A DNA stretch of 64,000 nucleotides from NCBI GenBank assembly GCA_015066395.1, contig SVOL01000003.1:62001-126000 (forward strand). Reading direction: 5' to 3'. This document shows, in pieces, positions 42,657-51,383 of the stretch. Source of the DNA: Oscillospiraceae bacterium (lineage in GTDB: Bacteria > Bacillota > Clostridia > Oscillospirales > Acutalibacteraceae). Below the pieces are notes generated by a model that saw only the letters and a program-made list of their open reading frames with translations, was not told the origin of the DNA and did not search any database. Each line of letters opens with the position of its first letter. Within the stretch, counting starts at the first letter, position 1. The position numbers were made by a program, and so were the translations under genes.

Positions 42657-42700
42657 AACTTTTCCTCTCGGTAAATATTATTGTTTTAACGTCTCTTTTC

Positions 42701-42730
42701 ATTATACATTGTTTCAATTTATAAAGTCAA
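42701..42730 (-). promoter_or_regulatory. Promoter of yfhO
   Basis: Minus-strand -35 TTGACT (42725-42730), 18-bp spacer, -10 TATAAT (42701-42706). Confidence 0.7.
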
Positions 42731-42780
42731 CCGCAACATCGGCAAATTAGTAAATGATTTATTAACATTTTTTACCGCCA

Positions 42781-42809
42781 TTGTTTTTTGCGTCAAAAAA
42801 CCGTATAAT
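42781..42809 (+). promoter_or_regulatory. Promoter reading into the inverted-repeat element
   Basis: -35 TTGTTT (42781-42786), 17-bp spacer, -10 TATAAT (42804-42809). Transcription would begin about 20 bp before the left inverted repeat and run through the element. Confidence 0.55.
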
Positions 42810-42836
42810 GAGGCTACAGACCTGAATCACAGGCTA

Positions 42837-42994
42837 GGGTAGAGCGAATGATCCGAACTCCGTTTTGAAAAGACGGATTTTCGCTCATACTTTGTTAAAA
42901 TACTGGTTAATCCGTCACGCCTTACAAGAATGGATTGGGTAAAAAGCGCCGAAATAAGCCGCTTTGAGGCGGGTTCGGATCATTTGCTCTACCC
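42837..42994. repeat. 158-bp element with 22-bp terminal inverted repeats flanked by TA (MITE or structured RNA)
   Basis: Left end GGGTAGAGCGAATGATCCGA.. (42837-42858) and right end ..TCGGATCATTTGCTCTACCC (42973-42994) are inverted copies with 21 of 22 identical. Both ends abut a TA dinucleotide (42835-42836 and 42995-42996), as expected for an IS630/Tc1-type target duplication. The interior has hairpins TCCGTTTT/AAGACGGA (42859-42877) and GCCGC/GAGGC near the right end. No ORF. It occupies the middle of the 416-bp gap 42657-43072, which otherwise holds three promoters. Confidence 0.65.
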
Positions 42995-42999
42995 TAAGG

Positions 43000-43028
43000 T
43001 TGATTTTTCGATCGAAATATAGTATAAT
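43000..43028 (+). promoter_or_regulatory. Promoter of the pseudokinase gene
   Basis: -35 TTGATT (43000-43005), 17-bp spacer, -10 TATAAT (43023-43028), immediately right of the inverted-repeat element. Confidence 0.75.
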
Positions 43029-43072
43029 ATACTTTAATGAAAATTACCGTGTTCACAGAAAGGAAGGTAATT

Positions 43073-44821
43073 ATGCTTAATCCTAATTCTCTTTGCCCGG
43101 GATGTATGAACGAAAAGGTCACAAACGGCAAATGCCCTATCTGCGGTTACAACCCTGAGGAGCTTAAAAATCCTCAGTATCTTGCCGCTAATTCGTTACT
43201 TGTGGGCAGATATGTTATCGGCAAGCCGCTTGATATAAACGGCGAAAGCGTCACATACCTATCGTTTGACACCTCTACGGGCATCACCGTCAACGTGCGT
43301 GAGTATTTTCCGCAGGGACTCTGCAACCGTGATGTTGACGGCAGCGTGATGATGAGATCGGGCAGCGAATACAACTACAATAACGGACTCAACCAGTTTG
43401 TTGAGTTGTCAAAAAAACTGCAGGCACTTAATGAGCTTCCCGCGACCTTTGATGTCGTGGATATTCTCGAAGCCAACAATACAGCCTACCGCGTAACACG
43501 TGCCGTTCCCGGCATTCCTTTGAGGGAGTTTTTATTAAGAAACGGCGGCGTGCTCAACTGGGATCAGGCAAGATCGCTCTTTGCACCGCTGATCTCGTCA
43601 ATTTCGGCTCTGCATAAAGCAGGGATCATTCACCGCGGTATTTCGCCCGACACGCTTATCGTCGGTAAGGACGGAAAACTCAGACTCAACGGCTTCTGCA
43701 TAGAAGCAACCAGAACTGCTAACAGCGAGTTTACCTCTCAGCTTTTCCCGGGATTTGCGGCCGTTGAGCAGTACGGCGTTGCAGGCACACAGGGTACATG
43801 GACCGACGTTTACGCCTTTGCCGCCACCATTTACCGCACTTTGGTCGGTAATCCGCCGTCGGAAGCTACCGAGCGACTCGAAAACGACAATATGACCATT
43901 CCTGCCAAGGTGGCAAAAGAGACTCCCGTAAAGGTTTTGGAAACTCTGGCTAACGCACTTCAGGTGTTGCCCGATGACCGCACCCAGCATATCGATGATA
44001 TGAGAAAAGGTCTGTCGGTGTCATCGGCTCAGATAGCCGCCGCAGGTACTGCTGTAGCCAAGACTTCGGGTTCGGCCGACGTGACCGCAGAAAACACAAA
44101 GAAAGAAACCGTCACCCGCAAATCTTCCGCCAAAAAGAAGAAGTCGACCAAGGTTTACGGTCTTATTGCCTTCGCCGCAACTGCAGTTTTATTGACAGTT
44201 ATTATAATTCTTGTACTCTGGGCAATGGGCGTGTTCGGCGGCGGTAATGAGGAAACTCCGTCCGATCCCGTAAATTCGGTTCAGTCCGCTCCTTCTACAC
44301 CTATTAACAGTTCTTCATCGAATATTCACAACGGTTACACCGACCTTATGCCCGACTTTACGGGTATGAAATTTGCCGATGTTATCAACAACGCAAACTA
44401 TGCCAACATAGTCAAGTTCAAGATCGCTTCTAAGGAATACAGCGATGAGTACGATGCCGGCGAGATCATTTCGCAGTCGCCTGCCGCGGGTACTGACTAT
44501 GAGATCGGCAAGACCACCGTTGAACTGGTCGTCAGCGCGGGCTCCTACTATATTTCGGTACCCGATTTCAAGAATATGGAATTAGATGCCGTAATGCTGG
44601 AGCTTTATAAGCTCGGTTTCCATAACATATCGGTCGAATATGTAAATATCGTCGGTATGGCTCCCGGTCACGTTGTCGGAACCTTGCCCAGTGCAGGTTC
44701 ATCTATCAACAACGAAATGAGGATCTATGTCAAGGTCAATATGCTGGACAGTTCGGGTGTGACCTCAACTCCCGATAACTCTGCTTCGGACACCACAAGC
44801 TCCGAGACCCCGATACAATAA
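43073..44821 (+). CDS. Zinc-ribbon, pseudokinase, TM and PASTA-domain protein
   Basis: About 582 residues. Order: zinc ribbon (LCPGCMNEKVTNGKCPICGY), Ser/Thr-kinase fold (~40-300), Lys-rich stretch, TM (LIAFAATAVLLTVIIILVLWAM, ~365-390), Ser/Pro linker, two PASTA domains (DLMPDFTGMKFADV.., YYISVPDFKNMELDAV..) and a Ser/Thr tail. Kinase residues are lost: VAVK Lys is Arg (VNVREYF), HRD is HRG in IIHRGISPDTLIV with Asn replaced by Thr, and DFG reads GFC (LRLNGFCIE). It therefore looks like a wall-sensing pseudokinase and not an active PrkC. Start at 43073 (AGGAAGG upstream). Confidence 0.85.
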   Translation: MLNPNSLCPGCMNEKVTNGKCPICGYNPEELKNPQYLAANSLLVGRYVIGKPLDINGESVTYLSFDTSTGITVNVREYFPQGLCNRDVDGSVMMRSGSEYNYNNGLNQFVELSKKLQALNELPATFDVVDILEANNTAYRVTRAVPGIPLREFLLRNGGVLNWDQARSLFAPLISSISALHKAGIIHRGISPDTLIVGKDGKLRLNGFCIEATRTANSEFTSQLFPGFAAVEQYGVAGTQGTWTDVYAFAATIYRTLVGNPPSEATERLENDNMTIPAKVAKETPVKVLETLANALQVLPDDRTQHIDDMRKGLSVSSAQIAAAGTAVAKTSGSADVTAENTKKETVTRKSSAKKKKSTKVYGLIAFAATAVLLTVIIILVLWAMGVFGGGNEETPSDPVNSVQSAPSTPINSSSSNIHNGYTDLMPDFTGMKFADVINNANYANIVKFKIASKEYSDEYDAGEIISQSPAAGTDYEIGKTTVELVVSAGSYYISVPDFKNMELDAVMLELYKLGFHNISVEYVNIVGMAPGHVVGTLPSAGSSINNEMRIYVKVNMLDSSGVTSTPDNSASDTTSSETPIQ

Positions 44822-44827
44822 CTGAAA

Positions 44828-44862
44828 ACACCTGCAGGGTGAGCCTTGCAGGTGTAATTTTA
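44828..44862 (+). terminator. Terminator or attenuator between the pseudokinase and rsmE
   Basis: Stem ACACCTGCA/TGCAGGTGT followed by AATTTT, 7 bp after the pseudokinase stop; the short T-run suggests partial read-through into rsmE. Confidence 0.65.
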
Positions 44863-44878
44863 AAATACGGAGAAAAAT

Positions 44879-45601
44879 ATGCCGAGATTTTTTAAAGAAT
44901 TTTTCGACGCCGCACCGTTTATCGAGGGTGACGACGCCCACCATATCATAAGATCGTTAAGAATGAGACCCGGCGAACATTTAACAGTTTGCGACACACA
45001 CGGTATTGATTACCACTGCACCATCACCGATTGCAGTAACGACAGAGTAGAGCTTAAGATCGACCGCACCGAGAAAACACAGTCGGAGCCTTCCTGTTTT
45101 GTTTCTCTGTTCCAATGCCTGCCCAAAGGCGATAAAATGGACTCGGTCATAAAGCAGTCGGTAGAGCTGGGTGTCGGAGAAATAACTCCCGTATTATCAA
45201 CCAACTGTGTGTCCAGACCCGACGAAAAGCAGTTGTCAAAAAAGGTCGAACGCTGGCAAAAAATAGCCAACGAAGCCGCAGGTCAGTCGGGTCGGGGCAT
45301 TTTGCCAAAGGTCAACGCAGGTGTTAGTCTCAAGCAGTTATCAACCGAACTCGACCGTTTTGACAAGGCATTTTTCTGCTATGAGTTAGGCGGTGCGGCA
45401 ATAACCGACGCCCTACCGGAAGGCATAAACAAGATCGCCATTATCGTCGGTCCCGAAGGCGGCTTCACAGCCAATGAAGCCGAGATGTTGGAACTGGCAG
45501 GTGCCACCGTTACGACCCTGGGACCGCGGATACTCCGCACTGAAACAGCACCCTTAGCCGCCCTCACGGCAATTATGCTGACAACGGGGAATATGAAATA
45601 G
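44879..45601 (+). CDS. rsmE: 16S rRNA (uracil-1498-N3)-methyltransferase
   Basis: 240-residue SPOUT-class enzyme. Seen: an N-terminal PUA-like part (PRFFKEF, DDAHHIIRSLRMRPGEHLTVCD), the QCLPKGDKMDSVIKQSVELGVGEI motif, WQKIANEAAGQSGR and the knot with IIVGPEGGFTANEAEML and LGPRILRTETAPLAAL, which binds SAM. It methylates U1498 near the ribosomal decoding site. RBS GGAG upstream; 57 bp after the pseudokinase gene. Confidence 0.95.
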   Translation: MPRFFKEFFDAAPFIEGDDAHHIIRSLRMRPGEHLTVCDTHGIDYHCTITDCSNDRVELKIDRTEKTQSEPSCFVSLFQCLPKGDKMDSVIKQSVELGVGEITPVLSTNCVSRPDEKQLSKKVERWQKIANEAAGQSGRGILPKVNAGVSLKQLSTELDRFDKAFFCYELGGAAITDALPEGINKIAIIVGPEGGFTANEAEMLELAGATVTTLGPRILRTETAPLAALTAIMLTTGNMK

Positions 45602-45629
45602 CGAGCAATAAGACTGTTGGGTGATAAAA

Positions 45630-45850
45630 ATGAGCAGATTAAAACAGCTACGCAAAGAAAAGGATACACTCAAATAAAGATGCAAATGCTGACCGGCATC
45701 GACCAAAACGACTATTCAAAATTGGAAAGCGGCAAACGGTATTTCACTTTTGAGCAATGCCGCAAATTGGCAATTGCTTTAGATACCAGTATGGATTATC
45801 TGGCAGGTTTGACCGACGAGAAGAATCCATACCCCAAATCCCAAAAATAA
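45630..45850 (+). pseudogene. XRE-type HTH regulator with a one-base frameshift
   Basis: From the ATG at 45630 the frame reads MSRLKQLRKEK, the usual start of a small Cro/C1 regulator, and then goes out of frame to a TAA. The shifted frame continues GYTQIKMQMLTGIDQNDYSK with LESGKRYFTFEQCRKLAIAL and MDYLAGLTDEKNPY to 45850, the rest of the same HTH domain. Restoring one A in the AAAGAAAAGG run (about 45655-45662) would join them into a 74-residue protein. A TTG at 45617 gives an open 77-residue frame, but its N-terminus lacks the conserved helix. Either a recent mutation, a slippery-run effect or a sequencing error. Confidence 0.65.
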
Positions 45851-45880
45851 AAAAAGAGCCACGATGTGGCTCTTTTTTTA
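45848..45880. terminator. Bidirectional terminator
   Basis: Stem AAAAAGAGCCAC/GTGGCTCTTTTT with a 3-nt loop, A- and T-runs on both sides, between the XRE gene and the minus-strand lipoprotein gene. Confidence 0.88.
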
Positions 45881-45887
45881 TTTTACA

Positions 45888-46748
45888 TCAATCGAAAATT
45901 ACATTGCCGTTTTCGTCGTAATTGGTGATATCGGGCTCGGCGTCGGTGTAGTATCTGATCTCCTGCTTGAGTGTTCCGTCAGCACGGTAGAGGTAACGGC
46001 GCTCCATAAAGCCGTTTTCATAATTGTCTTTAGCGCGGATAGCTCCGTCTTTTACAGTATATGCCACTCTGATGTTTTCTTCGTAACGAGAATTATAATG
46101 ATCCTTTGCAAAGCCTCTTACGATCATCTTGCCGTCGATCATTTCATAGCTCAATCTGATTTTAACATCCTCTTTATCCAACATGATCTTGAAATCGGCA
46201 ACATTGGTAAGGGTCTCGCCTGCGAGCAATTTCTTGGTAAGCTTATCTTCATCCGAATTGCCGAGCGTTCTGTTGACAAGTGCTATATACTCTGCGGCCG
46301 CGTCACCGCCGATAACCATTTTAAGTCCCGAAAGTGCACCCTTAACGGTAACAGTTCCGTCATTCGCCGTTGTGTATGTAACATTGTAGACCTCAGTACT
46401 CCACAATTCAAGAGAACCGCTCATTCCAAGCTGAATAAGCTCGTCTGTCGTAGCGGTCGAAACCTCGCTTAATTCAAGCACACCGGTCGTATCGTCGGTC
46501 TTGTTAAAAACGACCTCAAAGCGTTTGTTCGACTCGCTCTTGATGGTCATATTATTAAGACCTGCAACGATGTTTTCAACCGATTCCTTAGAGGCTGTCT
46601 CGGAAGATGTGTTGCTCGACGTGGATCCGGTGCTCTCGGTCGAACTGGTTTTCGACTCGGTCGATTCGGTCGACTCCTTGTCATCGCCGCAAGCCGCAAA
46701 ACAAACGAGCATCAAAACAGATAATAACAATGCTAATAATTTTTTCAT
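45888..46748 (-). CDS. Hypothetical lipoprotein
   Basis: About 286 residues: signal peptide and lipobox CFAAC (Cys20), a long Ser/Thr/Glu-rich linker (residues 22-55) and a mixed alpha/beta outer domain (60-286) with no recognised family. The ATG at 46748 has AAGGAG 9 bp upstream; an earlier in-frame start would destroy the signal peptide. It lies 13 bp after the NhaC-like antiporter gene on the same strand and may be co-transcribed. Function unknown. Confidence 0.8.
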   Translation of the reverse strand: MKKLLALLLSVLMLVCFAACGDDKESTESTESKTSSTESTGSTSSNTSSETASKESVENIVAGLNNMTIKSESNKRFEVVFNKTDDTTGVLELSEVSTATTDELIQLGMSGSLELWSTEVYNVTYTTANDGTVTVKGALSGLKMVIGGDAAAEYIALVNRTLGNSDEDKLTKKLLAGETLTNVADFKIMLDKEDVKIRLSYEMIDGKMIVRGFAKDHYNSRYEENIRVAYTVKDGAIRAKDNYENGFMERRYLYRADGTLKQEIRYYTDAEPDITNYDENGNVIFD

Positions 46749-46761
46749 AATCTGTATCTCC

Positions 46762-48057
46762 TTATAGAGTTTTATTATCCCGTTTTCTTTTACCGAAAAC
46801 GATAAAGCCAAATGCGCTGACCGTCATCAACATAGGATAGATCATATAAGGTATTATATCAAACGGTGTGAGTGCCGTCAAGGTGGCGGCCGAAAGTAAC
46901 TGCGCACCGTAAGGGATAACTCCCTGCCCTACCGAACTGAAAATATCCAGAAGTGAGGCTGTTCGTTTGTTAGAGACTCCGTATTCGGTGCTTATTTCCC
47001 GAGCTACGGGTCCTGCAATAACTATCGCGACGGTATTATTTGCGGTGCAGGCATCGGTCAGCAACGACAATGCGGCAATTCCCGCCTCAGCACCGCGTCT
47101 GCCTTTGACAAACCGACGGATAAGATCAAGTATGTAATCTATTCCTCCGTTTTCCTTGACCAACGCCACGATAGCGGCCACGATTATTGAAATGACCGTG
47201 ATGTCGTACATCGACTGAACTCCGCTACCGATAGGTTTGAACACTTCTCCGAGTTTTATGCTGTCGGTCAACACACCGACCGCGGCCGAAACGACCGTTC
47301 CGCCGATAAGCACCAGAAAAACGTTAAGTCCAACCAACGCTCCGGCCAACACCAAAATATACGGAATGACCTGCCAGATATTATATTTCAACTCACTAAG
47401 CTCAGCACCCGATGCATCCTTCGATAAAAATGCAAAGATCACCACCGTCAATATTGCCGCCGGGAGAACGATAAGGAAGTTTTCCTTGAACTTATCCTTC
47501 ATTTCGCAACCCTGAGTCTTGACCGCCGCAATCGTAGTATCGGAGATCATCGAAAGATTATCGCCGAACATCGCTCCGCAAACGACCGCACCGATGCAAA
47601 TTGCCATACTAAAGCCGGTTTTTTCGCTGATACCCACCGCGATCGGTGCCAAAGCCGCGATAGTTCCCATCGAAGTACCCATCGACAGTGAAATAAGACA
47701 GCCTATAACAAAAAGACCCGGCACGGCAAACTTAAGCGGTAATATCGAAAGGCAAAGGTTGACTGTGCTTTCAACTCCGCCTGCGGCTGTCACACAGCCC
47801 GAAAACGCACCTGCCGAAAGAAAGATCAGACACATCGTGAAGATGTTTTCATCTGAGACTCCTGCCGCGGCAATCTTCAATTTCTGCCCGAACGGCAATT
47901 TTTTATTTTGAACAAACGCGACCAGCAACGCCGCCAAAAATGCCACTATCGCATCGATGGCATAGAAATCGCCCGTGGCGATTCCAACGCCTAAAAACAC
48001 CGACAGAAACACGCCTATCGGCAAAAGCGCCAACGCACTTCCTCTTTTTTCACTCAT
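46762..48057 (-). CDS. NhaC-family Na+/H+ antiporter-like transporter
   Basis: 431 residues with about eleven TMs. The family features are visible: LSMGTSMGTIAALAPIAVGISEKTG in the middle, AMFGDNLSMISDTTIAAVKTQGC, and a second-half inverted repeat with LLTDACTANNTVAIVIAGPVAREISTEYG and LLDIFSSVGQGVIPYGAQLL. Members exchange Na+ for protons or carry small acids. Follows mutS2 by 12 bp on the same strand; first gene with the lipoprotein downstream. Confidence 0.88.
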   Translation of the reverse strand: MSEKRGSALALLPIGVFLSVFLGVGIATGDFYAIDAIVAFLAALLVAFVQNKKLPFGQKLKIAAAGVSDENIFTMCLIFLSAGAFSGCVTAAGGVESTVNLCLSILPLKFAVPGLFVIGCLISLSMGTSMGTIAALAPIAVGISEKTGFSMAICIGAVVCGAMFGDNLSMISDTTIAAVKTQGCEMKDKFKENFLIVLPAAILTVVIFAFLSKDASGAELSELKYNIWQVIPYILVLAGALVGLNVFLVLIGGTVVSAAVGVLTDSIKLGEVFKPIGSGVQSMYDITVISIIVAAIVALVKENGGIDYILDLIRRFVKGRRGAEAGIAALSLLTDACTANNTVAIVIAGPVAREISTEYGVSNKRTASLLDIFSSVGQGVIPYGAQLLSAATLTALTPFDIIPYMIYPMLMTVSAFGFIVFGKRKRDNKTL

Positions 48058-48069
48058 ATTCTTACTCCG

Positions 48070-50448
48070 TTATTTTAAATTGGCTATAGTCACGCCGTCC
48101 TCACCCTCGCCGTAAACTCCGAAACGGAAGTCAGCAACGCTGGGGTTGGTCCTTAAATACGCGTGGACCGCCTTTTTTAAGGCGCCGGTGCCTTTGCCGT
48201 GGATAATCCAGACGGTATTAAGACCCGCCATCACCGAATTATCTATAAATCGGTCAAGCTCCATTGCCGCTTCGTCACCCGTAAAACCGCGAATGTCGAT
48301 CTCCGACTGAGCCGAACGGATATTGGTCTCAGGGCTCGCCGCCTTTTTTACTGTTCTGTGCTTTGCAGGCTCGGTCTGTTTGTTTTCGATCAACCGTAGA
48401 TTCTTAATAGGCACACGTGTTTTGATAACACCTGCAAGTACCAACACCTGGTCTCCCGTGGGATCCTCTTGCACAACAGCGTCTTTTTTAATGTCCCGGA
48501 TCCTTACGCGGTCGCCTTTTTTGAGCGGTCGCGGCAGTTTATAATCAGCATCCGAAATACTGTCGATAGGATCGGCGACATCCTGCATTTTGGCAATTCC
48601 GCCTTTGACAGCAGCGCGTGCTTTTCTGATGCGTTCTTCGTCGGAATCCTTGCTCTTCTTGATGGCTTCAAGCTCTGAGAGCAACCTTTCGGCCTCGGCT
48701 CTTGCCCTTTCGACCACGGCATTAGCCTGCTCGCGGGCAGTTTCCATCGCCTTGTCGCGTTTTTGCTTCAACTCGTCAGCCTGCTGTTTGTGAGCCTTCT
48801 TTAAAGCCTCCATCTCGCTCTTTAATCGATCGGCATCGCGTCGGGCAGTTTCGGCCTTTTTGACCTCTTCCTCCAAAGTCGCGACAACGCGTTCGAATCG
48901 GGTGTCCTCTTCTTTGACAAGGCTTCGTGCCAATGCCACAACATCGGTGCTCAACCCTAACTTTTCAGAGATCGCAAAAGCATTTGAGCGACCGGGGATA
49001 CCCAAAATCAGCTTGTAAGTAGGTCTTAAAGACTCAACATCAAACTCACAGCTTGCATTGCACACGCCCTCGGTTTCGAGCGCAAAGGTCTTTAATTCTG
49101 CATAGTGTGTGGTCGATGCCACCGTTGCTTTTTTCTCGCGAAGCTTCATCAGAATAGCGGTCGCCAAAGCCGCACCCTCAACAGGGTCGGTTCCTGCTCC
49201 CAACTCATCTATAAGTACAAGCGAACGGCTGTCCGCCTTTTCTAATATGGAGATGATCTTACGTATATGTGCGGAAAAGGTCGAAAGCGACTGCTCAATA
49301 CTCTGCTCATCGCCGATATCGGCCAGAATGTTGTTAAAGACCGAGACTGTACTGCCGTCGGACACGGGCAACATCATTCCGCACATTGCCATCAAACTCA
49401 GCAATCCGACAGTCTTTATGGTAACGGTCTTACCGCCGGTGTTAGGTCCCGTGATTATCAGAGTGTCATACTCGTTACCCAACGGAATGGTAACGGGAAC
49501 GACCGTTTTTTTATCGAGCAACGGATGGCGGGCATTTTTAAGATATACCCTGCCCTCGTCATTTAGTTCCGGTCTTGCCGCCTTCATCGAAAATGCCAGA
49601 CTCGCTTTACCGAAAATCAGCGACAGAGACACCGCGGCCTTGTAAGAGATGCGGATGTTCGGTGCAAATGCGGCCGCTTCGCCCGACATTTCGGCCAAAA
49701 TTCTATCTATCTCGTCCTTTTCTTTTATGAGCAACGACCTTATCTCGTTATTGACCTCGACTATCGCCATCGGCTCAATGAAAAGCGTCGCACCCGACGA
49801 AGAAGTGTCGTGCAAAAGACCGGGAACCTCGCTTTTAAACTCAGCCTTTACAGGCACAACGTATCGACCGTCACGCTGGGTGACAATCGCATCCTGGAGA
49901 TATTTTTGCATCGTGCTCGACCGCGTCATTTTCTCCAATCGGTCACGTATGTTAAGCTCGGCAGAACGGATCCTGCGACGGATGTTTTTAAGCTCTGCCG
50001 ACGCATTGTCGTCCATTTCGTCTTCCGAACGAATAGACATAAATATCCTGTCCTCAAAATATTTGTTGGGGATAAGCGTCTCAAAATACGGTTTTATTGC
50101 CGCCGAATCGACATTTTCACAATGCGACCGCCACTCATAAAGCGAACGGACGGTACGCAAAACATCGCCGATATTGAGCAATTCGGTCATCGACAAAACC
50201 CCGCCGCTTTCAGCTTTAGCCAAAGCGTTGTCAACATTTCTGCAACTGCCGAACGACGGCGAACCGAACGCCGCTGTCAATTTATAGGCATCATCGGTCT
50301 CCTGCAGAAGTCGGCGAACCTTATTAAGATCGGTCTCGGGTTCTAATTCCAATGCCGCTTCTTTTGCACCGGTGAGAGTGCAGGCATCGGCCAACATTTT
50401 GAGAACCTTATCCAATTCAAGTGTCAGTATATCGGATCTCTGAATCAA
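48070..50448 (-). CDS. mutS2: Endonuclease MutS2 (ribosome-rescue/recombination ATPase)
   Basis: 792 residues. Order: MutS core and clamp helices (1-300), ATPase with ITGPNTGGKTVTIKTVGLLSLM, LADIGDEQSIEQSLSTFSAH and LVLIDELGAGTDPVEGAAL (~330-500), a long charged coiled coil (~515-620), a KOW-like part (LKKGDRVRIRDIKKDA) and the C-terminal Smr nuclease domain (DIRGFTGDEAAMELDRFID, WIIHGKGTGALKKAVH). The mismatch-recognition domain of MutS is absent, as in the MutS2 family. Part of the yqfC-to-mutS2 strand block, 14 bp after recO. Confidence 0.96.
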   Translation of the reverse strand: MIQRSDILTLELDKVLKMLADACTLTGAKEAALELEPETDLNKVRRLLQETDDAYKLTAAFGSPSFGSCRNVDNALAKAESGGVLSMTELLNIGDVLRTVRSLYEWRSHCENVDSAAIKPYFETLIPNKYFEDRIFMSIRSEDEMDDNASAELKNIRRRIRSAELNIRDRLEKMTRSSTMQKYLQDAIVTQRDGRYVVPVKAEFKSEVPGLLHDTSSSGATLFIEPMAIVEVNNEIRSLLIKEKDEIDRILAEMSGEAAAFAPNIRISYKAAVSLSLIFGKASLAFSMKAARPELNDEGRVYLKNARHPLLDKKTVVPVTIPLGNEYDTLIITGPNTGGKTVTIKTVGLLSLMAMCGMMLPVSDGSTVSVFNNILADIGDEQSIEQSLSTFSAHIRKIISILEKADSRSLVLIDELGAGTDPVEGAALATAILMKLREKKATVASTTHYAELKTFALETEGVCNASCEFDVESLRPTYKLILGIPGRSNAFAISEKLGLSTDVVALARSLVKEEDTRFERVVATLEEEVKKAETARRDADRLKSEMEALKKAHKQQADELKQKRDKAMETAREQANAVVERARAEAERLLSELEAIKKSKDSDEERIRKARAAVKGGIAKMQDVADPIDSISDADYKLPRPLKKGDRVRIRDIKKDAVVQEDPTGDQVLVLAGVIKTRVPIKNLRLIENKQTEPAKHRTVKKAASPETNIRSAQSEIDIRGFTGDEAAMELDRFIDNSVMAGLNTVWIIHGKGTGALKKAVHAYLRTNPSVADFRFGVYGEGEDGVTIANLK

Positions 50449-50462
50449 TTTATTTCTCCTTT

Positions 50463-51218
50463 TTACAATCCCAAACTATGGAAAAATTCTAAGGTTTTTA
50501 ATTTAAATCCCGTTTGCGAAAGCAGATATCGCTCGGTGACCGAGCTTAAATATTTCGCATGGGCAGGCGGCACCGAAAACGAGTAAAGCTTATTAAAATC
50601 GGAATAAACTATATGCCGCATTGCAGTAAAGGTCGTGCGGTCAAGCTCAACGACCTCACTTAAATCTGCATTCACAGAACGGCAGGTCTCGCAAGTTATC
50701 TCACCGCCGTTTATATCCAGATACATCTTTTGCGCCGAATCCATTCCGCATACCTTACAGCCGACAAGATCGGGCATAAAACCCGCTATCGTCAACAGTC
50801 TCAGCTCGGTGATCGCCTTTATCAGATAAAGGTCAGCTTCACCCTTTTCGAGAAAGGACAGCGAGTTTAATACAAGCCGTAAAAAATCCTCACTCTCATC
50901 TGATTCTTCGGGGATAAGATTGCGGCAAAGTTCGCAAAAGTACTGAGCTAAGCTCAGCCGTTCGATATCGGCTCTGAGACCGAAAAAAACACTATGTACC
51001 TCCGACTCGCTGACCCTGTAATGCTCCTTTGCTTTAGTGATAAGAAAGGTCGAGTAAGAAAGCAGTGCCGTACCCGCCGCGTTTTTGCTTTTTGGTTTCA
51101 GTGCACCTGTTACAAATGCACTCAGCACACCTTTATCTCTTGTTAAGATGCTCACAACTCGGTCGCTTTCCCCTATGTGATTCTCCCGAATTATCAGTCC
51201 GTCGGTCGAAAACTTCAC
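50463..51218 (-). CDS. recO: DNA repair protein RecO
   Basis: 251 residues; helps load RecA onto SSB-coated DNA and anneals strands. Seen: an N-terminal OB fold (TDGLIIRENHIGESDRVVSILTRDKGVLSAFVTGALKPKSK), a helical middle and a zinc finger (CKVCGMDSAQKMYLDINGGEITCETC). Overlaps the end of yqzL by 86 bp. The era-yqzL-recO order is conserved in Firmicutes. Confidence 0.93.
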   Translation of the reverse strand: MKFSTDGLIIRENHIGESDRVVSILTRDKGVLSAFVTGALKPKSKNAAGTALLSYSTFLITKAKEHYRVSESEVHSVFFGLRADIERLSLAQYFCELCRNLIPEESDESEDFLRLVLNSLSFLEKGEADLYLIKAITELRLLTIAGFMPDLVGCKVCGMDSAQKMYLDINGGEITCETCRSVNADLSEVVELDRTTFTAMRHIVYSDFNKLYSFSVPPAHAKYLSSVTERYLLSQTGFKLKTLEFFHSLGL

Positions 51219-51321
51219 TTTCTCTCACCTCAGCTTTTGCATTAAAATACGCAATATAATCAAGCACACTTCCCGTTTTAACAAACGCCTGCCACAGTAT
51301 CTCTTCTTCCAAAAAAATCAC
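51133..51321 (-). CDS. yqzL: YqzL-like small protein
   Basis: 62 residues; the core ILWQAFVKTGSVLDYIAYFNA matches the YqzL pattern (W--F--TG-I--Y--Y) of the short protein encoded between era and recO in many Firmicutes. The C-terminal third is read in the region overlapping recO and is probably not conserved. Role unknown. The start MIFLEEEI lies 62 bp after era. Confidence 0.65.
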   Translation of the reverse strand: MIFLEEEILWQAFVKTGSVLDYIAYFNAKAEVRESEVFDRRTDNSGESHRGKRPSCEHLNKR

Positions 51322-51383
51322 CCCGTATTAGTCTTAATCACAAAACTATTATGTGTAACGACCGAGGGTGATTTTAAAGGTAA

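Noticed and set aside
42837-42994. 6S RNA
   Set aside because: 6S RNA should be one long irregular hairpin with a central bubble. Here a perfect 22-bp closing stem is followed by separate hairpins on both sides, so I do not assign it.
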